DNA of 64,000 nt from Roseburia sp. (GCA_023665185.1 JAMPEL010000002.1:62001-126000); one strand, 5' to 3'. Numbered from the stretch's first letter, positions 53,292-63,553 are shown. Notes: generated from the letters alone by a model not told the origin. Program-made: numbers and translations.

Positions 53292-54659
53292 ATGGACATA
53301 AAGAAATATATAGAGGAAAACGAGACGAGGTTCCAGGAAGAGCTGTTCAGCTTGATACGCATTCCAAGTATCAGCGCGCATCCTGGGCGCAAAGACGACA
53401 TGGTGAGGTGTGCGGAACGCTGGAAAGAACTTTTGCTGGCTGCCGGGGCTGACAAGGCGGAAGTGATGCCTTCGTCAGGCAACCCGCTGGTGTATGCAGA
53501 GAAGCATGTCGATGACAATGCCGCTACCATACTTGTGTATGCCCACTACGATGTGATGCCTGTTGAGCCGCTTGAGCTGTGGAAAAGCAGTCCTTTTGAG
53601 CCGGAAGTGCGTGACGGGCGCATTTGGGCGCGCGGTGCCGATGACGACAAGGGACAGGCGATGGTTCAGGTGAAGGCTTTTGAGTATATGGTGCGCTCCA
53701 GCAAGTTGAGACACAACGTGAAATTTATTTTTGAAGGAGAAGAGGAGATTGGCTCTCCAAGTTTGAATGCCTTTATCGGAAAGCATAAGGAACTGCTTCG
53801 GGCTGATGTCATTCTTGTGTCGGACACCAGTATGCTTGGTGCCGATTTGCCTTCTATCACAACCGGGTTGCGCGGATTGGCATATTGGGAAATAGAAGTT
53901 GCCGGCCCGAACCGCGACTTGCACTCAGGGCATTTCGGCGGAGCGGTGGCGAATCCGCTCAACATCCTGTGCTCGATGCTCTCGAAGATTGTTGATGAGG
54001 ACGGGCGCATAACGGTGCCCCATTTCTACGACCATGTGGAGGAACTCTCGTCCGAGGAGCGCGACATGATTGCGCGTATTCCTTTTGATGAGCGCAAATA
54101 TATGGAAGCCATTGGGGTGAAGGCCCTGAAAGGAGAGGCGGGATATTCCACTTTGGAGCGGAACAGCTGTCGCCCGTCTTTCGATATATGCGGCATTTGG
54201 GGAGGATATACAGGCGAGGGCGCGAAGACAGTCCTTCCGTCGAAGGCGACAGCCAAAGTGTCGTGCCGCCTTGTGCCTCATCAGAACCATGCGGACATTT
54301 CAAGGCTGTTTGCCGATTATATCCATGAGATAGCCCCCGAATGCGTGGAAGTGAAAGTCACTCCCATGCACGGTGGAGAAGGTTATGTATGCCCGATTTC
54401 CATGCCTGCCTACAAGGCGGCGGAAGCAGGATTCACGAAAGCGTTTGGCAAAAAGCCGTTGGCGGTGCGTCGTGGCGGAAGCATTCCTATAATCAGCGAT
54501 TTTGAGAATATTCTTGGAATAAAGACTGTGCTGATGGGATTCGGGCTTGAAAGCAATGCGATACATTCGCCAAACGAGAATTTCCCGCTCGATATATTCC
54601 GTAAGGGAATAGAGGCAGTGGTCGGATTTTATGATAACCTTCCGCAAACCTTGAATTGA
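53292..54659 (+). CDS. M20-family metallopeptidase (dipeptidase)
   Basis: The 455-residue protein has the M20 metal site: YAHYDVMP near 76, GADDDKGQ near 110, EGEEEIGSPS near 147 and SDTSML near 175, with a dimerisation domain inserted at about 190-300. These are cytosolic di- or aminoacyl-peptidases. It follows guaD by 21 bp. The substrate is not shown. Confidence 0.9.
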   Translation: MDIKKYIEENETRFQEELFSLIRIPSISAHPGRKDDMVRCAERWKELLLAAGADKAEVMPSSGNPLVYAEKHVDDNAATILVYAHYDVMPVEPLELWKSSPFEPEVRDGRIWARGADDDKGQAMVQVKAFEYMVRSSKLRHNVKFIFEGEEEIGSPSLNAFIGKHKELLRADVILVSDTSMLGADLPSITTGLRGLAYWEIEVAGPNRDLHSGHFGGAVANPLNILCSMLSKIVDEDGRITVPHFYDHVEELSSEERDMIARIPFDERKYMEAIGVKALKGEAGYSTLERNSCRPSFDICGIWGGYTGEGAKTVLPSKATAKVSCRLVPHQNHADISRLFADYIHEIAPECVEVKVTPMHGGEGYVCPISMPAYKAAEAGFTKAFGKKPLAVRRGGSIPIISDFENILGIKTVLMGFGLESNAIHSPNENFPLDIFRKGIEAVVGFYDNLPQTLN

Positions 54660-54732
54660 CGGGGCTATTTCCGGAGAATGGATATGGCGGCATGAGGCTG
54701 CATTTCTCGCTGTATTGTAATTTCGGAAGCTC

Positions 54733-54776
54733 AAAAAGAACAGTTGCAGGCTTTTAATCTGGCGGCTGTTCTTTTT
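54733..54776 (+). terminator. Terminator of the guaD-M20 operon
   Basis: AAAAAGAACAG (54733-54743) pairs with CTGTTCTTTTT (54766-54776), with an inner GC/GC pair, and is followed by T and A. Confidence 0.7.
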
Positions 54777-54868
54777 TTATGGATTTTTCATGTGGGAACC
54801 TTTTTGCGTTACGGGTGTTTTCCTTATATTAGCCCGATGAAAACATAAACCAACAGATATTTATTGCT

Positions 54869-55951
54869 ATGAATAAAAATAACTACTGTGTTATTCTTGC
54901 CGGAGGGGTGGGACAGCGTCTGTGGCCCTCAAGCCGCAGGCAGACACCGAAGCAGTTTATTGACTTTTTCGGCTCTGGTGAGACCTTGTTGCAGACTACA
55001 TTCAAGAGATACAGCCGCTTCATAGATAAAGACAATATTATTGTGGTGTCGAATGCCATGTATGCGGATATTGTGGTGGAACAGTTGCCGGACATTCCTA
55101 AGAAGAATATTCTTTTGGAACCGATGCGCCGGAACACGGTGCCGAGTGTCACATGGGCGGCGATGGAAATCATACAGCGTAACAAGGAGGCGTGTATTGT
55201 GGTCACCCCTGTTGACCAGATGATTGCCGGAGAGGATTTCTTTGTGGAAGACGTGCTTGCCGGACTCGACTATGTGGCGCGTAACCAGCGGATGCTTACT
55301 TTAGGAGCGATGCCGACACGTCCGGAAACAAGTTACGGATATATACAGATGGCGGACAAACTGGAGAAGCATATATACAAGGTGAAGTCGTTTACAGAAA
55401 AACCAGAGCTTGACTTTGCCCGCCTGTTTGTGGAGAATAAGGAGTTTCTTTGGAATACCGGACTCTTTATATGGAGCGCGCGTACATTTCTTGAGGCTGT
55501 TCATAACAAGGCATCCTATTATACGGAAATGATGGACGATGCTTCCAGACTGTTCAATAACGGTGTGCGTCCGAGTGAGTTCGTGGAGGAAGCGTTCTCG
55601 ATGTGCCCCAATGTGTCGATAGAGCAGGGAATACTTGAGAAATCGGACAATGTGGATGTGATGTTGTGCCATTTCGGATGGACTGATATAGGTACATGGA
55701 ATGCTTTGTATAATGTGATGCCGAAGGATGCCGACGGTAATGTGGCTGTCGATTCTCAGGTGATGTTTTACGACTGCAAGGGCTGTATTGTGAAAATGCC
55801 GGATGGGAAAATCGCGGTTTTGCAGGGGCTGGAGGATTATGTCATTGCCGATGAAGACAATGTGTTGATGGTCTGCCACCGGGGAGAACAGGGGGCAATG
55901 CGCAAGTTTGTGAACGATGTCCAGCTGAATGCAGGCGATGATTTTGTCTGA
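54869..55951 (+). CDS. manC: Mannose-1-phosphate guanylyltransferase
   Basis: The 360-residue protein has the pyrophosphorylase signature LAGGVGQRLWPSSRRQTPKQF at 10-30 and the FxEKP motif near 178 (SFTEKPE). It makes GDP-mannose from mannose-1-phosphate and GTP, a donor for capsule or O-antigen units. It lacks the phosphomannose isomerase domain of bifunctional forms. It is a single gene with a terminator at 56021-56059. Confidence 0.93.
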   Translation: MNKNNYCVILAGGVGQRLWPSSRRQTPKQFIDFFGSGETLLQTTFKRYSRFIDKDNIIVVSNAMYADIVVEQLPDIPKKNILLEPMRRNTVPSVTWAAMEIIQRNKEACIVVTPVDQMIAGEDFFVEDVLAGLDYVARNQRMLTLGAMPTRPETSYGYIQMADKLEKHIYKVKSFTEKPELDFARLFVENKEFLWNTGLFIWSARTFLEAVHNKASYYTEMMDDASRLFNNGVRPSEFVEEAFSMCPNVSIEQGILEKSDNVDVMLCHFGWTDIGTWNALYNVMPKDADGNVAVDSQVMFYDCKGCIVKMPDGKIAVLQGLEDYVIADEDNVLMVCHRGEQGAMRKFVNDVQLNAGDDFV

Positions 55952-56020
55952 GAACGTGATGGAACGGCTGTCTCGCTGTTGTTGAGAGAGAACGGGGAGG
56001 CGGTAGGTTTTTGATTATAG

Positions 56021-56059
56021 TAAAAAAGACGGCAGCCTCAAAAAAGCTGCCGTCTTTTT
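56021..56059. terminator. Bidirectional terminator after manC
   Basis: Perfect 15-bp arms (56021-56035 and 56045-56059) of AAAAAAGACGGCAGC type end in A6 and T6. It serves manC and the convergent thioredoxin-fold gene. Confidence 0.9.
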
Positions 56060-56118
56060 TCTGATTGGGTCTTTGTCCGGAAAGTGTATTCCTGTGACAG
56101 TTTAGTCTCGCAATTGTT

Positions 56119-57264
56119 TTATATGAGGCTCTTAATCTCTTCCTCAATGTTCTCTACGAAATCGCTGCGCTTGACTACCTCATTGTTTCTATTTATAATA
56201 AAGAACGTAGGAAGCTGGGACACACCATACGACCTGACAGTCCTTCCGTCTGTCTCATGTACGCATATCCACGGAAGATTCTCCACGGAAAACTTCCAAA
56301 AGTGGATGTCTTCATCAAGCGATACTTGGTAGATTTCAAGTCCCTGACTCTTATACTTCTCGTACAGGTCACGCATAAGGCGGGTGCGCTGGGCGGATTC
56401 TTTTGCACCGTACAGAGTAAAATCAAGCAGTACGACCTTTCCTTTCAAGTCCTTGATACTTTTCATTTTGTTGTTGATGTCGGGCAAGTTGACGTCTATG
56501 ATTCCTGTTTCCACAATCTTCGACTCATCCAATTCTATGACTTTCTGTGTTGGTTGGGCTGTATTTCCCATTCCCTTGATGGCGGCATTGCAGATTTGCT
56601 CCGTTCTGGCAGCGTTGGGATATTGCCCGTCCCACGCAGTGGCTACAGCCGCATAGCATTTCACATCATCTCTGTTAGTGAACGGGTCGAACAGCATGAA
56701 TGTGCCGGCGAGGTCGGTAATCGACTGGCATACGGCATAGTAAGCGTATGTCTTGGATGGGTCTTTGAAAATGTAGTCGTTCTTCATCTTTGTCTTATAG
56801 GCATCGACAAGATACTTGATACTGTCTGTCTTGTCGCCGGGATACATAGACTTGTTCTGTTCGATGGCAATAATCTTGCTTTGCAAATCCTGCTGGAGAA
56901 CATGAATCTCTTTTATCTTCTGCGCATTGTCCGACCCTTCCACTTTATAATTAGTGGTCATGGTAGGGTATTGCGCGGTGATTTTCAGAGTCTCGGTGGA
57001 GTCGATACTAAAGTGGATGTGTTTTCTGCCAATGCGCAGAGAGTAGAACTCCGGGTTAGACGGTGCGGGAACAGAGAACTTGAACGTCCCCTCCTCTTTG
57101 AGTTTGGTTGAGTCGAGGCGCACGACACCTTCCAAAGTCTGCGCTTCCATATACAGCAAAGAGTCCTTTGCGTCGCTGATGTTTCCCTCCACAATAAATT
57201 GCGGGCCTTTGTCGCAGGCGCATACCGCAAGTGCGGCACTGATTATAGCTATTGCTTTTTTCAT
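56119..57264 (-). CDS. Thioredoxin-fold lipoprotein without CxxC (TlpA/DUF4369 type)
   Basis: The protein (381 residues from ATG 57264) has a lipoprotein signal with Cys at 15 and 17, a DUF4369-type N-terminal domain (FIVEGNISDAKDSLLYME onwards) and a C-terminal AhpC/TlpA fold (KGKVVLLDFTLYGAKES... and QLPTFFIINRNNEVVKRS). Where active family members have WCxxC, this one has LYGAKES, so it cannot act as a normal thiol oxidoreductase. It may bind a ligand or partner. The upstream ATG at 57336 lies at the promoter and is not used. Confidence 0.82.
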   Translation of the reverse strand: MKKAIAIISAALAVCACDKGPQFIVEGNISDAKDSLLYMEAQTLEGVVRLDSTKLKEEGTFKFSVPAPSNPEFYSLRIGRKHIHFSIDSTETLKITAQYPTMTTNYKVEGSDNAQKIKEIHVLQQDLQSKIIAIEQNKSMYPGDKTDSIKYLVDAYKTKMKNDYIFKDPSKTYAYYAVCQSITDLAGTFMLFDPFTNRDDVKCYAAVATAWDGQYPNAARTEQICNAAIKGMGNTAQPTQKVIELDESKIVETGIIDVNLPDINNKMKSIKDLKGKVVLLDFTLYGAKESAQRTRLMRDLYEKYKSQGLEIYQVSLDEDIHFWKFSVENLPWICVHETDGRTVRSYGVSQLPTFFIINRNNEVVKRSDFVENIEEEIKSLI

Positions 57265-57333
57265 GTTGAATGTTCTGGTGAAATGTTGATTCTTTTGTTT
57301 TGTCTGTAGGCAGACATCGATAAATTTGTGCTG

Positions 57334-57341
57334 CAAAATTA
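57334..57341 (-). promoter_or_regulatory. -7 box of the thioredoxin-fold gene
   Basis: On the minus strand this reads TAATTTTG, a TAnnTTTG match 70 bp before ATG 57264. Confidence 0.5.
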
Positions 57342-57577
57342 GTTGTTTTACTCTGAATATGAAAATGAAAACTTTTTATTGTGTTGATTTTGTGCTTGTG
57401 TGCTTCCTAAATGGCAGTGTATGGAGCAAGGATAAACCAGTCTCTTGTCCTTATGGTGAGCCGGCTTTTGTAGAAAACCATGGAAACGGAAAGCGGTAAA
57501 GGGGATTCTAATGCACAAAAAAACAAAAATACACCAACATTTCTTGTTGGTTTACAGACTAAATGGTGGGAAAATCG
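57342..57577. other. Divergent intergenic region, no gene
   Basis: Only promoters are expected here. A small ACCAACA/TGTTGGT hairpin near 57535-57552 lies just upstream of the pnp promoter, and its role is unclear. Confidence 0.4.
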
Positions 57578-57585
57578 TAACTTTG
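57578..57585 (+). promoter_or_regulatory. -7 box of pnp
   Basis: TAACTTTG matches TAnnTTTG, 32 bp before ATG 57618. Confidence 0.6.
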
Positions 57586-57617
57586 CGGAGATTTTGATGT
57601 TTTAATATAAAATAAAG

Positions 57618-59942
57618 ATGAACGTAATTACGAAAAAGGTTTCATTGCCTGATGGAAGAGAAATCAGCATTGAGACAGGAAAATTGGCAAAACAAGCCGA
57701 TGGAGCCGTTATGCTTACAATGGGCAAAACTATGCTCTTGGCCACTGTTTGTGCCGCAAAGGATGCAGTACCGGGAACAGATTTCATGCCTCTTCAGGTG
57801 GAATATCGTGAGAAATATGCAGCAGCCGGACGTTTTCCTGGAGGCTTTACAAAGCGTGAGGGAAAGGCTTCTGATGAGGAAATTCTTACTTGCCGCCTTG
57901 TAGACCGCGCGCTCCGTCCGTTGTTCCCTTCTAATTATCATGCAGAGGTTTATGTCAATGTGATTCTATTCTCTGCCGACGGAGTGGATATGCCTGATGC
58001 TTTGGCTGGATTTGCAGCATCTGCTGCACTTGCAGCGTCAGATATACCGTTTGAGGGACCTATCTCAGAAGTGAGAGTAGCACGTATAAATGGAGAGTTT
58101 GTAATCAATCCGACATTTGAGCAGCTTAAAGAGGCTGACATGGATTTGATGGTGGGTGCTACAGAGGAAAATATCATGATGGTTGAGGGAGAGATGAAGG
58201 AAGTGTCTGAACAGGACTTGCTTGAGGCTCTTAAGGCTGCTCATGAGGCTATCAAACCGCAGTGCCGTGTACAGAAGGAACTGATGAAGGAACTGGGTAC
58301 AGACGTGAAGCGTGAGTATTGTCATGAAGTGAACGATGAGGAACTTCGTGAGGATATTTCTAAGGCTTGCTTCTCAAAGTGCTATGACATTACAAAACAG
58401 GGACTTGACAAACAGGCGCGTAATGAAGCTTTCGAGGCTGTGCGTGAGGAGTATAAGGAGGCATACGTGGCTGCCCATGCAGAACTCAGCGAGGAGGAGA
58501 TTGAAGAGAAATATGCGCTTATCGACAGATACTACCACGATGTAGAGCGTGATGCTATGCGCCGTTGCGTGCTTGACGAAGGTGTGCGCCTCGATGGTAG
58601 AAAAACTACTGAGATACGTCCTATATGGTGTGAGGTATCTCCACTTCCTGGACCTCACGGATCTGCTATCTTTACTCGTGGCGAGACTCAGGCTCTTACT
58701 TCTTGTACTCTCGGTACAAAGCTTGACGAGAAACTTGTTGACGGTGCGCTCGAGCGTTATTACCAGCGTTTCCTTCTTCACTATAACTTCCCTCCGTTCT
58801 CTACTGGTGAGGCTAAGGCACAGCGTGGTGTGGGACGTCGTGAGATTGGTCACGGACATCTTGCTTGGCGCGGTATCAAGGGACAGATTCCTGAGGACTA
58901 TCCTTATACAGTACGTGTGGTAAGTGACGTGTTGGAGTCTAACGGCTCATCGTCAATGGCGACTACTTGTGCCGGAACACTTGCTTTGATGGATGCCGGT
59001 GTGCCTATCAAGAATCCTGTTGCAGGTATTGCAATGGGACTTATCAAGAACCCGGGTGAGGACAAATATGCAGTTCTTTCCGATATTCTTGGTGATGAAG
59101 ACCACTTGGGAGATATGGACTTTAAGACTACAGGTACAAAGAACGGACTTACTGCCACTCAGATGGATATCAAGTGCGACGGACTTTCATACGAGATTCT
59201 GGAGCGTGCGCTTATGCAGGCAAAGGCAGGACGCGAGCATATCATGGGTGAGATGATGAAGACTATCTCTGAGCCTCGTCCGGAACTCAAACCGCATGTT
59301 CCTCGTATCGAGCAGATTATTATCCCGAAAGAATTTATCGGTGCGGTAATCGGTCCTGGTGGCAAGATTATACAGCAGATGCAGGAAGACACACAGACAA
59401 CTATCACTATTGATGAGGTGGACGGTGTCGGAAAGGTGCAGATTTCTGCTCCTAACAGTGACGCTATTGCTGCTGCGATGGCAAAGATAAAGGCTATTGT
59501 GGCAATACCTGAGATTGGCGAGGTGTATTGTGGAACTGTACGTAGCGTAATGCCTTACGGATGTTTTGTTGAGTTCCTTCCTGGCAAGGATGGTTTGCTT
59601 CATATTTCAGAGATAGACTGGAAGCGTCTGGAGACTGTAGAAGAGGCAGGTATCAAAGAAGGTGATGAGATTGATGTCAAGTTGATGGAAATAGACCCTA
59701 AGACTGGCAAGTTCAAGCTCTCTCACCGTGTTTTGATTGAAAAACCGGAAGGCTATGTGGAGCGTCAGCCGCGCCAGCGTGGCGAGCGTCGCCAGAACAA
59801 TAATGGTGGTCATGAGCGTCGTCAGCGTCCTGAACGCAATGAACGTGGCGAGCGTCGTGAATATCGCAATGAGAACAGAGAGGCAAGTGAGGCTAATGGC
59901 GGTAACAGCGAGTTTCGCAGCGCACTCGATGACTTGATGTAA
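57618..59942 (+). CDS. pnp: Polynucleotide phosphorylase
   Basis: The 774-residue protein has two RNase PH domains, with [16 protein letters not shown] and LVDRALRP in the first and [14 protein letters not shown] in the second, then KH ([13 protein letters not shown] near 575) and S1 ([23 protein letters not shown] near 634) domains. The last 65 residues are an Arg/Asn/Glu-rich disordered tail ([20 protein letters not shown] type), longer than in E. coli PNPase, and may bind RNA or partners. It degrades RNA from the 3' end with phosphate. Confidence 0.97.
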   Translation: MNVITKKVSLPDGREISIETGKLAKQADGAVMLTMGKTMLLATVCAAKDAVPGTDFMPLQVEYREKYAAAGRFPGGFTKREGKASDEEILTCRLVDRALRPLFPSNYHAEVYVNVILFSADGVDMPDALAGFAASAALAASDIPFEGPISEVRVARINGEFVINPTFEQLKEADMDLMVGATEENIMMVEGEMKEVSEQDLLEALKAAHEAIKPQCRVQKELMKELGTDVKREYCHEVNDEELREDISKACFSKCYDITKQGLDKQARNEAFEAVREEYKEAYVAAHAELSEEEIEEKYALIDRYYHDVERDAMRRCVLDEGVRLDGRKTTEIRPIWCEVSPLPGPHGSAIFTRGETQALTSCTLGTKLDEKLVDGALERYYQRFLLHYNFPPFSTGEAKAQRGVGRREIGHGHLAWRGIKGQIPEDYPYTVRVVSDVLESNGSSSMATTCAGTLALMDAGVPIKNPVAGIAMGLIKNPGEDKYAVLSDILGDEDHLGDMDFKTTGTKNGLTATQMDIKCDGLSYEILERALMQAKAGREHIMGEMMKTISEPRPELKPHVPRIEQIIIPKEFIGAVIGPGGKIIQQMQEDTQTTITIDEVDGVGKVQISAPNSDAIAAAMAKIKAIVAIPEIGEVYCGTVRSVMPYGCFVEFLPGKDGLLHISEIDWKRLETVEEAGIKEGDEIDVKLMEIDPKTGKFKLSHRVLIEKPEGYVERQPRQRGERRQNNNGGHERRQRPERNERGERREYRNENREASEANGGNSEFRSALDDLM

Positions 59943-60021
59943 TCTTGATGTATCTGATATAATTGTGCATGTATGCCTTAGTGGAAAGCTTGGGTTTACA
60001 TGCAAAGAATATAATAATTTG

Positions 60022-60049
60022 GTCGGAATCTGTTGTGGCAGATTCCGAC
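60022..60049 (+). terminator. Terminator of pnp
   Basis: GTCGGAATCTG (60022-60032) and CAGATTCCGAC (60039-60049) form a perfect 11-bp hairpin followed by TGTTTTGTTT, 80 bp past the stop. Confidence 0.75.
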
Positions 60050-60141
60050 TGTTTTGTTTATATATGACATGTATGTGTACTTTTGCTTGAATGTTTTTGG
60101 AAAGTTATTGGTGTATTTGTTTTCTTTATAAAAATATTTTG

Positions 60142-60149
60142 TATATTTG
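60142..60149 (+). promoter_or_regulatory. -7 box of the second secreted protein
   Basis: TATATTTG matches TAnnTTTG, 84 bp before ATG 60234. A TTTG at 60116-60119 lies 22 bp upstream. Confidence 0.5.
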
Positions 60150-60233
60150 TCCGGAAATGCTTTTAATTTGGGTGTGTAGATGTTGACCATATTCGGAGAA
60201 AAGCAGTTGTCTTATTTTTAATATAATAGATTT

Positions 60234-63203
60234 ATGAAAAAACATTACATCAAAGCATGTGTATTATGTGCGGCAATGTTGGCATCGTTGCATGTTGCGG
60301 CTGTAGAGCGTCCAAAACTTCAGACACAAGTTCTTACTAACGGAGAGAAATATGTTCTCTTTAATTATGCGCGTCCAGACGGGTATATGTCGCGTACAAG
60401 CTGGGACGGAGCATATTATTTTCTTGGACCAGACGATTCTAATTATTCGGCACATGAGTTTACTGCTATTCAGAATCAGGATGGTACATGGTCTTTCGCA
60501 ATAATAGAAGAGGTGGAAGAAGAGGGCGAAGAGCCTGCAATAACATATATTGCCGTACCAAACGGCACGGATAATTTGAATGCCAATACTTCAGACGTGG
60601 CTTTGTGGACAGTAGAAAAAGGTGATTATGACGGCTATTACAAGTTGAAGGCTGGTGAAGGCAATAACTATAACTGTGTGGATTTGTATCTTCACCTTAA
60701 TGCCGGCGGTCAGTATTTTGTCATTTCAGAGCCTGTGAATGGCGGTGGATGGTATCCAGATTATTATGGCGGCGCAATGCTTGATGAAGAAGGTTCGGAA
60801 ATCTATGATGAGACTGAGACTTATATTCTTATGGCAGACAAAACTTCTCTTAACTGGGGTTTTGTAAAGGCTGATGATGTGGCTGACTATATAATTTATG
60901 GTGCGGCTTATGCTTCCATTCAGAATGTGGAGAACAATTACATGCCAATAGAGGGATATGAGAATGGATTTAAGATTGCTGTGGACAATGCTGCTGCAAT
61001 TTATGCTTCGGAGAATTTGGACGAAGAAGGACTTGCATCCATAAACGATTTGCTCAACTCAAAAATATCTTTCTATAATGAAATAGAAAAAGCTAAGTCT
61101 GTCAATACTACTGACAACGAGGCTTTGACGACAGCTGTTTCTGTTGCTTTGAATGTGTTTAATGCTTCTGTTGACCTTGATGAGCTTACTGCTGCTCTTG
61201 AAAATCTGATTGAGGCTGAGAAAACCTATCTTGTAGGTACTGGTGACTTTACAAGCTTCGGTAAGAACATGAGTTTTGAGGATTTGACTGCACAGAATGG
61301 AAGCATGACATCTGAAGTGGCTAATGCTCCTGCGGGCTGGAATCTTTATATAAAGGGCAACCTTAGTGTTACTGCCGATGATATAAAGGCTAACGGTATA
61401 AATTCATGGTGCGGTGTGAATGATGATTGCGCAGGTGAGGTGAAAGATGGAAACTACGGATTTGGTATTTGGAACTCTTCTATACCGGAAGTGGAACTTT
61501 CTCAGACAATCACAGGACTTGAGAATGGTACTTACGTGGTGTCTGCCGGTATGATGGTTGGTGCAAATGGTGGCGGTTCTCGTAGAACGACCCAGCGTAT
61601 TTTCGGTAATTTGAACTCTACATACTTTGCTGCGGAGGGTGATTATAATCTTGACAGAATAGACAACAGTGAAGTGTATGGTTTTGCTAATTTGGTAGAG
61701 TCTGTGACAGATAGAGACATGCAACCGCTGTCTGTGCGTGCATACGTTTACGATGGTACTTTGACATTCGGATTCCGTACAAATGGCGATATTGCCGCTG
61801 CTTTGCGTACAGTATCTAATAGTGCGGGCGGTGACGGCTGGTTTAAAGTGGATAACTTCCGCATCAAAAATGAGGGATATATAGGTGAAGATGCTGCTGC
61901 TGTTGCTAATCATTATTATGGCTTGTGCAAGGAGTATGATGAGTATAACTACCAGATGCAGACTTCTGTCAAAAATGCACTTCATGATAAACTTTCGGTT
62001 TATGGAGCTGTTGATGCCAATACTCCGGTAGACGAAATAAATGCTACAATCTTTGCGCTTAAAGATGAGCTTGCTATTGTTACCTCTTCTGTAAAGGCTT
62101 ATCAGAAACTTAGTGATGCTTTAGATTTGCATTCGGCTAATCTTTCTGAATATGATAATTATGCGGGAGCCGGTGAATATGGTGATGTCATTATGTTTGT
62201 TGAAACTGATTGGGAAGACGGTGTATATGATGAGGCTGGAGTAGAAGATGCTATTGCACGTCTTGAAAAGGCTTTTGAAGAATGTAAACTTTCCGGTGTA
62301 GCGGTAGGCATTTATGTGACAGATCTTATTTCTAATCCAAGCTTTGAGGACTTGTCCGCACAAGGCGGTTCGCCTACAAGTGGTGTAGGTAATACTCCTA
62401 AGGGATGGACACTTTATGTGGATGGTGAGGAAAGCACTGACAATGGACGATTTGGATGGGGATGGTGTGGCATCAACTCCGGTGACGTAATTAATGTGGA
62501 ACTTGAAGATGGAACAATTGTTGAGCGCCAGCCTACTGAAGGCGATAATCTTTGGGGTATTTGGGGGAGCAATATGCATGAAGTGGAGCTTTCTCAGACG
62601 CTTGCAGGTATTCCTGCCGGAACATACATTCTCTCTGCTGATGTGATGGTACAGAATAACTGGGCTGGTGACAATATCACTACACAGCGTATCTTTGCCA
62701 ACGATTACATACAGATGTTCTCTTATGAGGAACTTTATGAGCTGAATTTGCCGGAAGATGCTAAGAATGCCGCTTATATGGATGAGGTGAATCCGGACGC
62801 AGACTTGAAACATCTTACTTATGCAGGATATACATGTGCGTCAGGCGACCGCACGACTGATTTGTTGCATCCGATGACTGTTAAGTTTGGTGTGGGCGAA
62901 GATGGTATTGCCAAAATCGGATTCCGTACAAATAATATTAATCCTGACGGTCTTACTTTTGAGCAAGGTGGAAGAGACGGACAGGGATGGTTCAAGGTGG
63001 ACAACTTCACTTTGTTCTATGAGTCGGAAGAGATTCCTACAGCTATAGGTTCTGTTGAGTCTTCTTCTGTGACTACTATTGTTGCACGCCAATATTTCAC
63101 TGTGGACGGAGTGCGGATTGCACAGCCACAGAATGGTATCAATATTGTGAAGAATATAATGAGCGACGGAACGGTGAAGGTTTCAAAGGTCTTTGTAAAA
63201 TAA
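60234..63203 (+). CDS. Secreted modular protein (989 residues) with duplicated beta-sandwich module and sorting-type tail
   Basis: After a signal peptide (about 1-23) comes a beta-trefoil-like N-terminal domain (25-230), a helical linker (235-330), module A (about 340-555), a second helical linker (560-695), module B (about 700-935) and a C-terminal tail. Modules A and B are an internal duplication: both start with SFEDL.AQ.GS.TS.V.N.P.GW.LY, contain SQT..G...GTY..SA..MV, T.QRIF, and end GWFKVDNF. The tail ARQYFTVDG....PQNGINIVK...DG..K.SKVFVK matches that of the protein at 27535. No catalytic motif is seen. A cell-surface or secreted glycan-binding role is inferred. Confidence 0.82.
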   Translation: MKKHYIKACVLCAAMLASLHVAAVERPKLQTQVLTNGEKYVLFNYARPDGYMSRTSWDGAYYFLGPDDSNYSAHEFTAIQNQDGTWSFAIIEEVEEEGEEPAITYIAVPNGTDNLNANTSDVALWTVEKGDYDGYYKLKAGEGNNYNCVDLYLHLNAGGQYFVISEPVNGGGWYPDYYGGAMLDEEGSEIYDETETYILMADKTSLNWGFVKADDVADYIIYGAAYASIQNVENNYMPIEGYENGFKIAVDNAAAIYASENLDEEGLASINDLLNSKISFYNEIEKAKSVNTTDNEALTTAVSVALNVFNASVDLDELTAALENLIEAEKTYLVGTGDFTSFGKNMSFEDLTAQNGSMTSEVANAPAGWNLYIKGNLSVTADDIKANGINSWCGVNDDCAGEVKDGNYGFGIWNSSIPEVELSQTITGLENGTYVVSAGMMVGANGGGSRRTTQRIFGNLNSTYFAAEGDYNLDRIDNSEVYGFANLVESVTDRDMQPLSVRAYVYDGTLTFGFRTNGDIAAALRTVSNSAGGDGWFKVDNFRIKNEGYIGEDAAAVANHYYGLCKEYDEYNYQMQTSVKNALHDKLSVYGAVDANTPVDEINATIFALKDELAIVTSSVKAYQKLSDALDLHSANLSEYDNYAGAGEYGDVIMFVETDWEDGVYDEAGVEDAIARLEKAFEECKLSGVAVGIYVTDLISNPSFEDLSAQGGSPTSGVGNTPKGWTLYVDGEESTDNGRFGWGWCGINSGDVINVELEDGTIVERQPTEGDNLWGIWGSNMHEVELSQTLAGIPAGTYILSADVMVQNNWAGDNITTQRIFANDYIQMFSYEELYELNLPEDAKNAAYMDEVNPDADLKHLTYAGYTCASGDRTTDLLHPMTVKFGVGEDGIAKIGFRTNNINPDGLTFEQGGRDGQGWFKVDNFTLFYESEEIPTAIGSVESSSVTTIVARQYFTVDGVRIAQPQNGINIVKNIMSDGTVKVSKVFVK

Positions 63204-63268
63204 TATTGTAACAGATAAGTATTGTATTTGCAGTTAAGCCAGTTTTGGCAAAAGCTGTAGTGTAAAAT

Positions 63269-63308
63269 CGGAACAGTGTCAGATTTTTCAGGATTTGACA
63301 CTGTTCCG
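63269..63308 (+). terminator. Terminator of the second secreted protein
   Basis: Arms 63269-63281 (CGGAACAGTGTCA) and 63296-63308 form a perfect 13-bp hairpin followed by TTTCCTTTTTT. Confidence 0.85.
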
Positions 63309-63364
63309 TTTCCTTTTTTATAATATTTATGTGTGATAGGGTGACATTATATTAATAAAATCCA

Positions 63365-63372
63365 TAACTTTG
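63365..63372 (+). promoter_or_regulatory. -7 box of the thi operon
   Basis: TAACTTTG matches TAnnTTTG and lies about 20 bp before the riboswitch. Confidence 0.6.
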
Positions 63373-63390
63373 CAACGATGTAAAGATACA

Positions 63391-63476
63391 AAGGGGTGTC
63401 TGTCGTTTTGTAGCAGACTGAGATTATACCCTCGAACCTGATGCAGTTTATCCTGCCGTAGGAATTGGCTTTATTC
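63391..63476 (+). promoter_or_regulatory. TPP riboswitch
   Basis: The conserved thi-box parts are in order: GGGGTGTC, ACTGAGATTATACCC, CGAACCTGATGCAGTTTATCCTGC and GTAGGAAT. It senses thiamine pyrophosphate and should lower expression of the thiamine genes downstream. The start codon of thiS is about 78 nt past its end. I do not see a clear U-run terminator, so translational control or Rho is possible. Confidence 0.95.
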
Positions 63477-63553
63477 GTCACCATACGTATTACCTTATTT
63501 TCCCTCGTATTCGGGGCTTCTTTGTACTTTTCATAAACTTAAAAACATATATT

